Source of the DNA: Papaver somniferum
Taxonomy: Eukaryota > Streptophyta > Magnoliopsida > Ranunculales > Papaveraceae
Assembly: GCF_003573695.1 (NCBI RefSeq)
Contig: NC_039362.1
Coordinates: 114,493,120 to 114,557,119, forward strand
Direction of reading: 5' to 3'
Length of the DNA: 64,000 nt
The position numbers and the translations under genes are program-made. A model generated the notes under the pieces. The model was not told the origin of the DNA. It saw only the letters and a list, made by a program, of their open reading frames with translations, and made no database searches. Below, piece after piece: positions 34,418 to 45,536 of this stretch. The first letter of the stretch is position 1; the number at the start of each line of letters is the position of its first letter.

Positions 34418-34989
34418 TAGGGCTTTCAATGGGTCCGGGTCCTCCCGGGTATCACTAGGCCCGGACCCGGACCCTACTTATAAAGGTCGGATCCGGTTCC
34501 TAATGGTTCCAGGTCCGGTTCCTAAATTGTTGGACCCAGAACCGGACCCGTTTAAATTACCGGGTACCCGTCGGTTCCGGGTACCCATTGGGTACTAAGA
34601 AACTATAAAAAAAACCTTAATAACTTAATTTCTTTCTCTTTTTGGCTTGGATCTAAATTATTTTTTTTAAAAATTATTATTATTTCTTTACTAATGTACT
34701 AAATAAGGATCATAAGTAAGAAAAAAATGAGAAATGAGAAAAATCAAAGCCGAAACTTGCAAAATACTTGTAATTTTGCTAAAAATATGAATCAAAGAAT
34801 AAATAATCGGGTACCCAATACCCGCGGGTACCAACGGGTATTACCCGTTTGGACCCGTTTAGATTCGGGTCCAATCGAGTAATTACCCGTCGGGTCCTAA
34901 GTTGTTAATGGGTCCTACTTTAGGACCCAGAACCGGATCCGAATCTACCGGGTCCGGTTCCGGGTAATGGGTACCCATTGACAACCCTA
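34418..34989. mobile_element. hAT-type MITE in the C leader (572 bp)
   Basis: Ends TAGGGCTTTCAATGGGT (left) and TAGGGTTGTCAATGGGT (right, read inward), flanked by the perfect 8-bp duplication ATCTCCAC (34410-34417 and 34990-34997). No coding frame. Interior sub-terminal regions are arrays of GGGTCCGG, GGGTACCCG and GGACCCG-type palindromes around an AT-rich centre. The 8-bp duplication and structure indicate a non-autonomous hAT element. Its target was the 3' part of C's primer-binding site. Confidence 0.88.
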
Positions 34990-34990
34990 A

Positions 34991-35008
34991 TCTCCACTGT
35001 GGTCGCCA
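34991..35008 (-). other. Primer-binding site of element C
   Basis: TGGCGACCACAGTGGAGA on the minus strand, two bases after the LTR end (AAAACA). Eight of its bases are the MITE's target duplication, so the site was kept intact on the LTR side. Pairs with a tRNA ending in CCA; tRNA-Arg is the likely primer by analogy with other Tat/Ogre elements. Confidence 0.75.
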
Positions 35009-35010
35009 GT

Positions 35011-37718
35011 TGTTTTGGGGTAAAAACTGATTCTGCTGGAAATTGTAAATTTGGGTGTGCCACCGAGAAACGAATCTAAACTCTAAACAAATGCACTGCA
35101 AGTGGGTACTTTAGATTCGAGAGATCAATTTATACAATTCTGGCTTAAACCAAGCAATGGCCGTTCCAGCCTTGCTGCAGTCACAAAATGAAGGAGAAGG
35201 GTTGATCTTAGGAAGGGAAGCGAAGAAGGTGTTGAGATCAGAATGGTTAACTCTGAAGGTGTGGTTGTTTTATGACTTGTATCAGAATGTGGAACTTGCT
35301 TGCGGAATGTAAGCTATAAGTTCTTTGTGTTTTCTGAATACTTGTGTTGATAACCGTTGTTGTTGAAATAGGTTGAAAACCTATTTATACAAGTCATAGT
35401 TGAACGCACCCTGATCTCAAAGGAATTGGAAGTAGTTGAGTGATGGGGAGGTGGGGGTCGTGTAAGATGTTGAAAACCACGTCTCTACTATGAGGGGAAG
35501 ACTGGTCGGTTTACACCCACTACATCTCTGCTTTCACTAACTATCCGCCTTTCCTGACACTTTCTCATAATGGGCGTGTTGCACGCCGCACGCTGTAAAC
35601 CGCCGGACCAATACCCTCATGAACATCCCCCATTTTGTGACATGCTTGATGTCTCGAGTATTTTCGTGGAAAATATGTAGCAGATTGTTGAGTGGGTCTT
35701 ATTTGCAAGACCTAGTTATTTTGGCAAATCACGCGCACGACAATCATATGTTACAAGTCAAGCCATGAGGCTTGCCGCAAGAAATTGCATGTAATGCTTC
35801 CTAGGTCAAATAATTAAATCATTTTTGAAATCGATATTTATAAGACATCGTTTGTAACCGATGCATATAAAGCATCGCTTTTAAGCAAGCAACTAAAAAT
35901 AATCGATGCTCATAAAGCATCGTTTTATAAAGCTTGTTTAAATTAGTCGCGGAGCTTAATGTTTTAAAGGAGCATGACCGACCATCTTCTGGAAGCTGCC
36001 AGGAGCTATCCGTGCACGCCAAAGGTGAGTCGGTCAGTCCTTATAGGAGAGTGATGGCTAGTGGCCATTTTGACATCCTATTGGTCGGCCTAAGTTAGAC
36101 CTAGACCGGTTGAATTAGCTAGCCAAATTAAGTGACTGAGATGATTTGGGCAGTTATTGGCTGTTGTTGAATTCATTTAAGACCTTCGTAGGAAGAGCGA
36201 CTAGCCACCTTTGGGCAGTCGTTCATGAGCCGTACGGGTATATCGTGGCTTGGCCGATCGGTCCTTATGGAAGAGGGATGGCCGGTGATCACGACGGCAT
36301 CTTATTGGTTACCAAAAATTAGATCCAGGCCGGTCGATTCTGCTAGCGAAGTTGGACGGCCGAGATCGTTTTGCGACAATAATGTGTTGTCGCTGGCCGT
36401 AATAAGGATGTTATGGCCATTTGGCCAACCTATTTTGAGCTAACGGTTTTAAGGGTTAGTTGCGGGCTGGGAGTAGTTCGATCGGCCAGGGCTATAACTG
36501 GGCCGCTGGTGAGCACATTTGTACCTTGCCCGTTGATTAGAATCAAATCTAGGCCGGTCAATGCGGTCGACGAAGTTGTACGGGCACGATTTATTTAAGA
36601 CCGCCATATGCGGTCTTAATTCCTTTGAAGCCTATCTTCATTCTCGCGGATGACTTACTTTTTGCTTGCGGTTAGGGTTGTTGTCGGCGTTCTATAAGGA
36701 TTACTATTAGTTGGAATAACAGTGGGCCCGCCAGTGAGTATCATGGAGCTTGTCTGGCCGCGCTGGGAGGAGGCCAGGCTCGTCGAATTGGCTGGCCAAA
36801 ACGTATGGTCGTGATCGTTTTGAGACTGACATGGGAAGCCTATGTTTAATTCCTTAAGGAATTAGGCATGTCGATCGACCAATTTCCACTTTTAATCAAA
36901 AGTGTATGTAGCGCATTTAAAGCGATCTAATTGGTTGGTGAGAAAGAGGGGCTAGCGGGCAGTAATATGGGGTGTGGCAGGTCGGCCACGGGCATCGCTT
37001 GTTAAGGCAAACTGGCCGGCCAGGTGATGTGGTTGCGCCTCCTTTTGCTGCTGCCTTTATTCGCCGCAGTTTCTCTTTGTTTCTTGTTTTCTACTTCTGG
37101 TAGGATTTTGCTCCTACTAGTCCATGGCGGATCAATTTCCTAGCTTTCTTAGGATTAGTTTCGACCAATGGGGTTCGATATATTGAAGGCCATAAAATAC
37201 CTAATTTTTGTAAATTGATAAAATTAGGTTAGAAATATTGAATTTTGTGAGCTGGAAAAATCAATCAACTTCGGTGAATTTTGCGCACTGATACAAAAAT
37301 CACTAATTTTGTCTCAGAGGGCAGCATAATGCGTGCTTCTGATTGAGTACTTCTGTGCACATCTTAATCCTGAAACTTCGAAAATTCATGCTACTCACTG
37401 CGAGCGAACATTAATTGTCATGTCATGTCAACATTAAGAGTTCGGCTGGGAACATGGCGTAGAATAAGTACCCGACAGGCCATGCATTAGTGAGTAATGC
37501 AGGAAGGAGATAAAATTTATAGAATATTTGGGATTATTGTTGCATGCACCATTTTGGATAAATTTTATATATAAATATACTGAATTGATCAATTCATATG
37601 TGAGTAAAGAGGCCTAGGCACTCATTACTTTTAAATGGCTCTGCTTCTATGCAGAATGATAGCACATTAAATACAGGGTCTTACAATTTTAGCCCTGAAC
37701 TAAAAACCACCATCAACA
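35011..37718 (-). repeat. 5' LTR of element C (2,708 bp)
   Basis: Begins TGTTGATGGTGGTTTTTAG at 37718 and ends CCAAAACA at 35011. Has the same about-222-bp subrepeats as the 3' copy (cores near 36125, 36350, 36575 and 36790). Several percent to over 10 percent diverged from the 3' LTR, so C is old relative to F. Confidence 0.88.
35381..35389 (-). promoter_or_regulatory. TATA box of the C 5' LTR
   Basis: TATAAATAG on the minus strand. The 3' LTR has lost this box in a deletion of about 33 bases at about 12611. Confidence 0.55.
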
Positions 37719-38459
37719 GGGACCAAATAAATTATTAGTTTAAGATACTGGCAACTGGAACTTGTATAATCAATTAAAATGTTGATTGCGGGATCAACAT
37801 AAAATTATAAGTGTTTGAACTTGCTAAGAATTATGCTTTGCTGAGTATTGGATTCGGAACCCTATTTTTGGTCAACTGTTGATCAACTGTTGATCAATTG
37901 ATGATCAGTTGATGGTTTATTGAAAATCATCCATTGAGTGAGAGAGGGACCGACTACATGGGATGATGGGCTAACCATGTAGTGCCAAGATGCTCGAGTG
38001 AGCAAATACAAAAGTCTTTTGAAGACCAGTTGGTGAAAGGATGATTAAATGTTGGTTTAATCATTTATTAAAACAGTGCTCGTCTGAGCGTTAGGTAATA
38101 AAACCTAATTATGGAGGAGTGAGGGACCGACCAAGGGGTCATGGAACCGGTCTTGGGTGGTCACGGAACTGACTGACGATCGTTTGATGAAAGTCCAAGT
38201 TGTTTGGAAGAGTTTGAACATAATATGAACAAATAAGGTCAAATTATGAAAATATGTGGAACCGGCTTCTTGCAAGCCAAAGGGTTGAACCTGGTCGATC
38301 AAGGTAACATGCCCATGCCACCATAGTGTCCGTGTCTCAGTCCTGGGAGTTCTAATATTTTCACGCGCGTTTGAGCAATATTTGAGAAAATATGAAGAAA
38401 TCAGGGTTTTGCTCAAATGGAGGAGTTTTATGAGATGAAGGAAACAATAATGATAATAA

Positions 38460-39420
38460 AATAAGGAATTATAAGGTGTGGGACCGGCCACGACTAGGGC
38501 ATGGCCGGACGACTAGTAGGTCCGGTCCCATGACACCTTTCCCTATTTTATACTCCCTCTGTCCTAAAATTTCTGTCATCTATTCTATTTTCGTCTGTCC
38601 TAAAATAATGGCCAGCTTCTGTTTATAGTTATATTTTTTAGTCAAACTCTCAAATATATCCTTCAAATTTATAATTATAAGATTATTTTTATATATAACC
38701 AATCAAAAAGCTTAAATGATATCTTCCTTAATAAGAAACAAATCTACTAAATCAAACCATAAATATTTTTATTTTTATCTTCTAATTAAATGTCTTAAAT
38801 GATATCTTCCTCAATAGGAAACAAAATTACTAAATCAATCCATTTTTTTTATCTTATATTTAAACATTTTTATAAATAATAAAATTACCAAATATGTATT
38901 TTTCTTACATGCTCCATATACTCCTTTTAATTTCAGTAACAACATAACATTTAATAGGGATAGTTTGGTACACTCCTCCAGTCTCCTTAATATCTTGACT
39001 TAGTCAAAGCGGACTAATAATTTAGGATGGAGGGAGTACTATTTTCATCATGTGAAGGAAATATAATGAAACTGGGAGTTTTCCTCAAACGAGGGAATTT
39101 GCTCAAATGAAGGAGTTTTCATGAGACCAGGAGATGAATAATAATAAAATAAGGAATCAGAGAGGTTGTGGGAACAACCACGGCTAGGGAATGGCCGTCC
39201 AGTAAGCCCGGTCCCGTGACGCTCTTCCTTATTTTATATTATTTTCACCGTGTGAGGAAATAAGAGTTTTGCTCGAATCGAAAAAGTTTGCTCGAATGAA
39301 GGAGTTTTTCATAAGATCAAGGAAAAATATTAAAAATAGATAAATAAAGGAAGAGGCGTGGGATCGGTCATGGCGGCATGACCGTCCGGACGGTGGGCCC
39401 GGTCTGCTAGGCGCCTCTTT
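38460..39420. repeat. GGACCGG tandem array in the B LTR, interrupted by a MITE
   Basis: GC-rich cores near 38478, 39165 and 39355 (GTGGGACCGGCCACGACTAG, GTGGGAACAACCACGGC, CGTGGGATCGGTCATGGC) separated by AT-rich spacers with GAGTTTTGCTCAAAT-type sequence. Same array as 4365-5185 in A. Units 1 and 2 are separated by the MITE. Confidence 0.75.
38553..39036. mobile_element. Stowaway-like (Tc1/mariner) MITE, 484 bp
   Basis: CTCCCTCTGTCCTAAAAT at the left and CTCCCTCCATCCTAAATT (read inward) at the right, flanked by TA on both sides (38551-38552 and 39037-39038). No coding capacity, AT-rich interior. The CTCCCTCCGTCC terminus and TA duplication are typical of Stowaway MITEs. Confidence 0.88.
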
Positions 39421-40173
39421 TAATATTTTTTTTTATTATTATTTTTCTTTCCTATTTTGCATAGGTTTCCTCGTTTGTTCGTGTTTTTGAATGCTCGTTC
39501 GTGCATTATTGCTAAGTACACTTGCACCATTTCCTCGGGTCTTACTCGGTGGTAACTCAGATGCCCGTACATTGAATATTTATTAGTAACCCATGGAATT
39601 CTGCTGGGAAGAGCCATGAATTGAAGTAATGAAATATTATGAAGAACGTAGAATATTTTCTAGGAATTCGATTGATGAATTTTGCGACTCGAAATAATAA
39701 ATTGATTAATTGATGGCTCTATACTAGCAGGCAAGCTGTCTAGGAGCATTATAATTATTTGAAAATCGAGGTATGAGCTAGTTGAAGCGTAATACTCGAT
39801 TTGAATGTGTATTCAGGAAAGTAAGGGAATATTGTGACATCGTGAAGACGTTATTGCTCTATACTAGTGATTAATACATCTAGGAGCCGTCCAGTCATTT
39901 CGATTCTATACAGAAGTAATTACTGAAACTGCTCAGTTAATGAAATATGTCGTGGTCTTAGTTGAGAGACTGCATATGTATGCTCTGAGAGGAAATACAG
40001 TCAGTTAGAGGTTCTTAGGGATGTTTTGAGAGGCAATACACTCAGTCAGAGATCATCGTGGCATGAGTTTTCATGCTTAAACGAGAGACATAAGTTTCAA
40101 TATTCGTTTGACTACTGGATCAGGAATATGTAAGGTTACGATATTAGCCTTTGTCAAAAATCCACCATCAACA

Positions 40174-40723
40174 GTGATACATATACCCATGGTATATGTT
40201 CCCTTTGAACATCCGTATAAGGTGGTTGGTGATGGTGGAATAATGATAATTCCTCTTTTCCACGGTTCTGCAGGAGTATGTCCAAATCTTGTCGATAGAT
40301 GAAATTCGGTCGTTGATTGTTTTCTGGCGGAATAGCGCGAACGCCATCTTCTCGAGGCTGCTCCCTTAAGTTTTCGATTCCAGCAGAAGATCCAGGGGCG
40401 TTTTGGGCCTGCTCTGTCCGAATTTGACGTTGCTCCAGAGTCAGTTGTGCTACTAAATTTCTGAGGAAGGTAAGTACTTCTGTCTGAGTAGTCGCCATTT
40501 GTTCATGTATCTTTGCCAAATCTTCTTGTCTCTGCATCAGGTCTGATATGCTTGGAGGGTATTCCTCCATTTCCCCTTCAGCGTTGGTAGCATCTTCCGT
40601 GCCACCGGTAGGAGGAGTAGTGTTATTTTCCGGGTTGATATTCCGAGAGATATTCTTAGGATTTAGGAAATTGAGGTTGCTGGAACTGGGATCAACGCTT
40701 GCACCGGATCTAAGCTCTACCAT
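40174..40723 (-). pseudogene. gag N-terminal part of element H, cut by B
   Basis: Frame from an ATG at 40723, 69 bases after the primer site, running into the B LTR at 40173. It encodes about 183 H residues before the break: MVELRSGASVD head, EEYPPSISDLMQRQEDLAKI, a helical MATTQTEVLTFLRNLVAQLT, then Arg/Gln-rich sequence. C's gag starts MVDLRPGSVTN, so the families are related. Gag would form the particle; here the frame is truncated by insertion. The continuation is left of the window beyond B. Confidence 0.75.
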
Positions 40724-40791
40724 GTTTCTAAAAGGTTGAAGAACTGATTTTCAGTTGGATGAAGAATCTGATTTGGTGACTGAGAGGTTGA

Positions 40792-40810
40792 TCTCCGTCT
40801 GTGGTCGCCG
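40792..40810 (-). other. Primer-binding site of element H, altered
   Basis: CGGCGACCACAGACGGAGA on the minus strand, two bases inside the LTR end. Relative to B and C the first base is C instead of T and two internal bases differ, so pairing with the tRNA end would be weaker. Confidence 0.6.
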
Positions 40811-40812
40811 AT

Positions 40813-41327
40813 TGTTAGTACCTAAGAATTACTTCCAGGTAAAACAAATGCACCGCCGTGGTACTTTCTTTTTAGGTTCGAAAATCAAAATCGAACAGGA
40901 CAAGCCTGAACCACGATAGTAGCCGTTCCGTCCTGCTTCGGTCACGATGGAGAGGAAGATGGGTTGATCTTAGGGGAGGGAAGCAAAATAGTTTGAGAAA
41001 TTGACAATGGTATTGAATTGTGTGAGTTGGGTATTGAAAACTATGAAGAATACAAAGCTTTTTGTGTATTAAAGGTTGTTCTATCTTCTGAATAGGTTAA
41101 ATATTGCTCTATATTAGTGTCCAATCCATCTAAGAGATGTTCAATCAGTGTAGATTAAATATATAAGAGTGTATAGTATACGTACTGAATATTTTATAAA
41201 CATATATAGGACGCCAAGAGTTTAGCTGGGTGAAGCCCTAGCACATACATACTTATAGACAGGTCTCTGATACAGTTTCAGAGGCAAATTTACAAGGTTT
41301 ACCCTTGTAAAAAAAACACCATCAACA
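40813..41327 (-). repeat. 5' LTR of element H (515 bp)
   Basis: Begins TGTTGATGGTGTTTTTTTTA at 41327 and ends GTACTAACA at 40813. Much shorter than the LTRs of A, B and C, so it may be deleted. Right flank is TATGA. Confidence 0.65.
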
Positions 41328-41400
41328 TATGATAAAGCAAAGTCTAAGTAGATTGTGATATCATCTCCATGTAGAGACGAATATCCCTCATTAGACATGG
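41328..41400. other. Short unassigned spacer
   Basis: 73 bases between the H LTR and the first copia LTR fragment; nothing recognised. Confidence 0.5.
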
Positions 41401-41664
41401 TGTTAGAGCACTGCTTGGTCGAACTCGCAAGCGTTGCTATCTCAAGCTTGTTTGTTAAGTTTAGTTGCCAAAACTATAAGTCTTGATTTCTAGTCTACTT
41501 GTAGCTATGTCTCGGATTAGGATAGAATATGTAGTTGAGATCTATACTTCATGGCGTTCATCGATTGAAGACGAAAAACTACTAAGGGGAGCTTGTGGAA
41601 CTTCAGCAACAAAAGGTATATGGAGACTTGAACTCATATATCACTCAAAAGTATATTTCTATTC
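41401..41664 (+). repeat. Copia LTR fragment E0 (first 264 bp only)
   Basis: Starts TGTTAGAGCACTGCTTGGTC and follows the E/D LTR start with many differences, then stops at TTTCTATTC where the E LTR begins. It is a diverged relative, either an older LTR into which E inserted or a truncated duplicate. Confidence 0.75.
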
Positions 41665-44121
41665 TGTTAGAGCATTGCTCGGTTTAACTCTCATGCGTTG
41701 CTATCTCAAGCATGTTTGCCAATGTTAGTGATCAAAACTATAAGTCTTGATTTCTAGCCTACATAGCTAAAGGTCTCGGACTAGGATATAAAGTGTAGTT
41801 GAGATCAAGACTCCATGGCAATCATCATACAAGACGAAGGACTACTCAAGGAACTGGTGGATCTTCATCGACTAAAAGGTATGTGGAGACTTGAACTTAT
41901 CTGTCACTCAAAAGTCTATCTATTCTATCTCCTACTCTTGAGACAAAAGTCGTTCTGATATATAGACTTTCATTATGCTCATTTGCTATTTCGAGCCGAG
42001 TTTATCTTGTCTATCTATTTCTCAACGAGATAAACCCGGCTCGAAATAGCAAATGTGCATAATGAAAGTCTATATATCAGAACGACTTTTGTCTCAAGAG
42101 TAGGAGATAGAATAGATAGACTTTTGAGTGACAGATAAGTTCAAGTCTCTACAGATAAGTTCATCTTTACCTAGTGACGAAAGTCATGTTATGTTTCAAT
42201 CACTTTGAAAATTGCTCTGACGAATAATGGTTGTGAATAACGGCAATATCCGTCCTCTGAGAATGTTTCAATGATTGAAATGAGAGTTTAGATTACATAA
42301 CCATTGGTAGGATATAAGAATTGTTGTGGAAACACATATATGTATAAGTCCTTATTCCTTGAACCAAAGTTTGCGAACTTTGTTGATCAAGAGAAATGGA
42401 AGTGGCGTGAGCCAAGTCCGCGAACTGGCGGAAGTTCTCGACCCGAGAATTTCTTATGGAGTTTGTGAACTCCTTCCATGAGCTTAAGTCCGCGAACCCA
42501 GTCCGCGAACTTGAGCAGGTTATATCTAAAGTCGGTTGTTCTTGAACTAATGTTTAAATAAATTAAGGAATGCTTTTGCAAACCGTGGCTATAAAGTTCA
42601 TGAACCGATTCGAGTGAATCAAACCGATTTTGCTTCGATTGTGTCTTGTGTAGTTACATAAGATCTAAGCAATTGAACAACTCTCTAACTAGTTCATTTG
42701 AGTCATTTGAAATAGTTATGGTGAAGAAGAATATGGTTGATGTGAAAGTAATCATATGGCTAACCATTTGGTTGACTTTTTGAACCAACAAATGCTAATA
42801 TTTCGGTATGGTTCATAAACCCAAAATTGGACATTTCATTTGTGTGTGACAAGCTAAGTTATCGATCTAACGGTTGAGAAATATTAGCTTGAATCTAATC
42901 AGGTTTTCATCTAACGGTGAATATTGAATGCTTTGTTACTAAGCTAACATTGATTGCAAACCCTGATTTGAAAGTGTGTATAAGGGAGAACTATAGAAAC
43001 TAGGAAACCTAATCCCCACACCTTACGTGTGATACTAGTTGCATAGCTAGAGTCGATTCTCCTTTAACCTTTGGTTTCTTCTTCTAAACCAGGTTAACGA
43101 CTTAAAGACTTCATTGGGATTGTGAAGCCATACCGATACTACTTTCCTTGTAGTTGTGTGATCTGATCTTGCATCTTCTATCGTACGAGTATAACTGTAA
43201 TAATTGACTTGAGATTTTATAACTCCAATAAGCAAGATAAAAAAAGTAATCATAAACAAACTTCGTCTCATCGTTTGTGATTCCAAAATATATTTTTTTG
43301 TGGCGTCGATTAAGATTATTGTGAGGTGATTGATAATACTAAGTTGTTCTTCGGGAATATAAGTATGGTATTATTGATTGGTTCCTGTTCACCTTGATTT
43401 ATCAAAAGATGGAACAAAACTCGTAGGTATATTCGTGGGAGACGGATTTATCTATTACCGTAGAATTTTCTGTGTGATACAGATTTGTTTATTAAAGTCT
43501 TCGACTTTGGGTCGTATCAACTCTTAGTTGTGGGTGAGATCAGCTAAGGGAATCAAGTGCGCAGTATCCTGCTGGGATCAGAGGCGTAGGAGCATAATTG
43601 TACCTTGGATCGGTGTGAGATTGGTTGGGGTTCAACTACAGTCCATACCGAAGTTAATTTGGAGTAGGCTAGTGTCTGTAGCGGCTTAATACAGTGTATG
43701 TTAAATCTGGACTAGGTCCCCGGGGTTTTCTGCATTTGCGGTTTCCTCGTTAACAAAATTCTGGTGTCTGTGTTATTTCTTTTTCGCATTATATTTTGTT
43801 ATATAATTGAAATATCACAGGTTGTGCGTTTTTCAATCAATTAGAATATCCGACCTTTTGGTTGTTGATTTAAATTGATTGACAGTTGGATATTGGTCTT
43901 TGGTACCATCCAAGTTATCTCTCTAGTATTTGATAAAGACTCGCAGATTTCTATTTGCTTGAGTATATATCAATCAAGAGATTGAGATATAAACTCTTTG
44001 ATATACTTTTCATTGATTGAGTCTAACTGTCTAGTTGATTCTCATAAAAGTATATTGGAGTTTGTCCATACAGATTGCTAAGGGAAATATTGGGTGTGGT
44101 TGTTAGACCCCCGCTTTTTCA
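41665..44121 (+). repeat. 5' LTR of copia element E (2,457 bp)
   Basis: TGTTAGAGCATTGCTCGG to CCCCGCTTTTTCA, followed two bases on by a tRNA-Met primer site. Inverse match to the D LTR over its length. Differs from D and from E's own 3' LTR by the inverted duplication at 41886-42149. Confidence 0.88.
41886..42149. repeat. Large hairpin: 122-bp inverted repeat with 20-bp loop
   Basis: Left arm 41886-42007 (starts GAGACTTGAACTTATCTGTC) is repeated in inverse form at 42028-42149, ungapped with only a few mismatches; the loop is 42008-42027. The inverted copy replaces the sequence found in D and in the E 3' LTR at this place. Confidence 0.93.
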
Positions 44122-44123
44122 AT

Positions 44124-44135
44124 TGGTATCAGAGC
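44124..44135 (+). other. Primer-binding site of E (initiator tRNA-Met)
   Basis: TGGTATCAGAGC, two bases after the LTR end. This is the usual copia primer site. Confidence 0.9.
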
Positions 44136-44186
44136 AGGCAAACACGTTCAAGACCTTACAAGTATGTGTTTGTAGCAATCTGAGGA

Positions 44187-44358
44187 TGGACGATAGTATC
44201 TCTGATAAACGCGTCACCAGAAATAAAGGCCCTGTCTTGTCTAATTCTATTAAAGAGAAAGATTCTTCAATCTCGAATATAGACGAACCATGTGTTCCAA
44301 CAAGACAGACAGGCTCCGACATGAGTATTTTCGATTACCCTTCAAATGAGTCTATCTC
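44187..44358 (+). pseudogene. gag start of copia element E, cut by LINE J
   Basis: An ATG soon after the primer site opens a frame (MDDSISDKRVTRNKGPVLSN...) of about 57 residues, Ser/Asp-rich, ending in IFDYPSNESIS where the LINE poly-T begins. Position after the primer site marks it as the gag start. The remainder of gag and all of pol are absent from the window. Confidence 0.65.
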
Positions 44359-44409
44359 TTTTTTTTTGGTAAATCCAAAATTTATTAATAAAGAGCAAGA
44401 GTAATACAA

Positions 44410-45333
44410 CTAAATTTGTAAGAAAAGAGGCACAGCACCCCAAAAACTTACAAACTTACAAAAATTAATCAAATCTGAAAAAATTACATTTGGCAATTCA
44501 ATCGAACGAAAAAAATCTGGTTTGTTATCATAACTAATTCCTTCACCATCTTCTAACAAACAACCTCTTTTCGCCATCACATCCGCTGAAAAATTAGCCT
44601 CTCTATAAGTGTGAACAAAACGAATTTTGTTGTATCTAGATCTTACCACAATCCACCTTTGCCTAAGAAACCACGAAATTGCCAAAGTACCACTACTATA
44701 GGCTTGCACCGCACCCATTGAATTTGTACGAATACAAATATCTCCAACCCCAAATTTAGTTGCCCATTCCAAGGCAACTATAATACAAAAGAGCTCCGCC
44801 AATTAATTAGAACGAACCCCAAATCCAATACTCATAGCTCCTAATACATTAGCATCAGAATCACAAACCACCACACCTGCACCATCTCTTCCCGGGTTCC
44901 CTCTAGACACACCATCACAGCACAATTGTAATTCATTAACCAACGGAGGAACCCAATAACACTCCTTAGGATCATAAATCTTCACTCTTCTATGTTGCAC
45001 TCTAAAGTAGGCAAGAACACGCAAATCATCTTGGTTGTTAAACATGAACCCCTTAAAACGCCTTGAGTAATCATGGATTTGATTGAAATCCTTCTTACGA
45101 AAGAAATTCCAATTAATCTTTTGATTACCATAGATAAAACCACTCCTTGTCATCCAAAATTCTGATATAACAACCAAAATAGCCAACAACCATAAATCCT
45201 TGAACATACGGCTCTTACCCTTTGCTTCTTTATATGAAGTAATGATATTTTGGTGAGGGAAAATACCAAAAACATCAGCAATCCACATCCACGATTTGGC
45301 AGCAAAATCACAAGACCAAAGAATATGATCCAA
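44410..45333 (-). pseudogene. LINE J ORF2 C-terminus: zinc-binding domain and RNase H
   Basis: The upstream frame (45333-44803) has MDHILWSCDFAAKSWMW, the zinc-binding H/C region, then a plant-LINE RNase H domain beginning CDGVSRGNPGRDGAGVVV. It stops at a TAA at 44803-44805, where N-x-AE is expected (RSN*LAEL). The next frame (44802-44410) continues with LAELFCIIVALEWATKFG, and YREANFSADVMAK, the end of RNase H. The stop is CAA-to-TAA-like. The RNase H would remove RNA from the hybrid; D and E residues are still visible. Confidence 0.85.
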
Positions 45334-45536
45334 GGTCTCCTCTTTTCTGTTACATGAGCAACATTTATTAACTACTTGATATTTAAATCTACTTCGTACC
45401 TTGTCAAGAGTAGCACAAGCACCACGAAGTAGTTTCCAATTTCTCGCAACAAGAGAGGGATGAATAACAGGTCGCCATAGAAAGTTAGCACCTTCAAGAC
45501 TAGGCTACCTCAAACGAATAAGCTCCTTGGCATACC
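45334..45536 (-). pseudogene. LINE J linker between RT and zinc-binding domain
   Basis: Another frame reads RNWKLLRGACATLDKV and CCSCNRKEET (about 45345-45450), the Cys-rich part of the zinc-binding region. It joins the two flanking frames through frameshifts. Confidence 0.7.

Larger units (their letters stand above)
12265..37718 (-). mobile_element. Element C: complete-ended Tat-type non-autonomous LTR element
   Basis: Both ends and TSD are visible: GGGAC at 12260-12264 and 37719-37723, with B LTR sequence on both sides. 5' LTR 35011-37718; 3' LTR in three pieces (12265-12854, 17593-19345, 26111-26411). Between them: primer site, degenerate gag and protease, an integrase C-terminal tail, an antisense ORF and a polypurine tract (CTAAGCAGGGGACTTAA, minus strand, 26412-26428). 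Without its insertions the internal region is about 5.6 kb. Reverse transcriptase, RNase H and the integrase core are missing. It hosts D, G, L and a MITE. Confidence 0.88.
9348..40173 (-). mobile_element. Element B: Tat-type Ty3/gypsy element, interrupted by hAT and C
   Basis: Minus-strand element. Its 5' LTR runs from 40173 down to 37724, is interrupted by C (12265-37718) and resumes 12264-11346. A primer site (11325-11342), gag start and protease follow, until K cuts it at 9348. The LTR starts TGTTGATGGTGG and ends CATCAACA. Right flank GTGAT (40174-40178) lies within the gag frame of H, so B inserted into H. The rest of B is left of the window. C, nested in its LTR, makes up most of this span. 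Confidence 0.8.
37724..40173 (-). repeat. 5' LTR of element B, 5' portion
   Basis: Continues the B LTR across the C insertion: ...TTGGTAGC / GGGAC / CAAATAAATT aligns with the uninterrupted A copy (about 5880-5930). Starts TGTTGATGGTGGATTTTTGA at 40173. Holds the inverted GGACCGG array and a Stowaway-like MITE. Confidence 0.8.

Noticed and set aside
43047..43286. 79-aa minus frame with a hydrophobic N-terminal stretch resembling a signal peptide
   Set aside because: It lies wholly within the copia E LTR and is not kept open in D.
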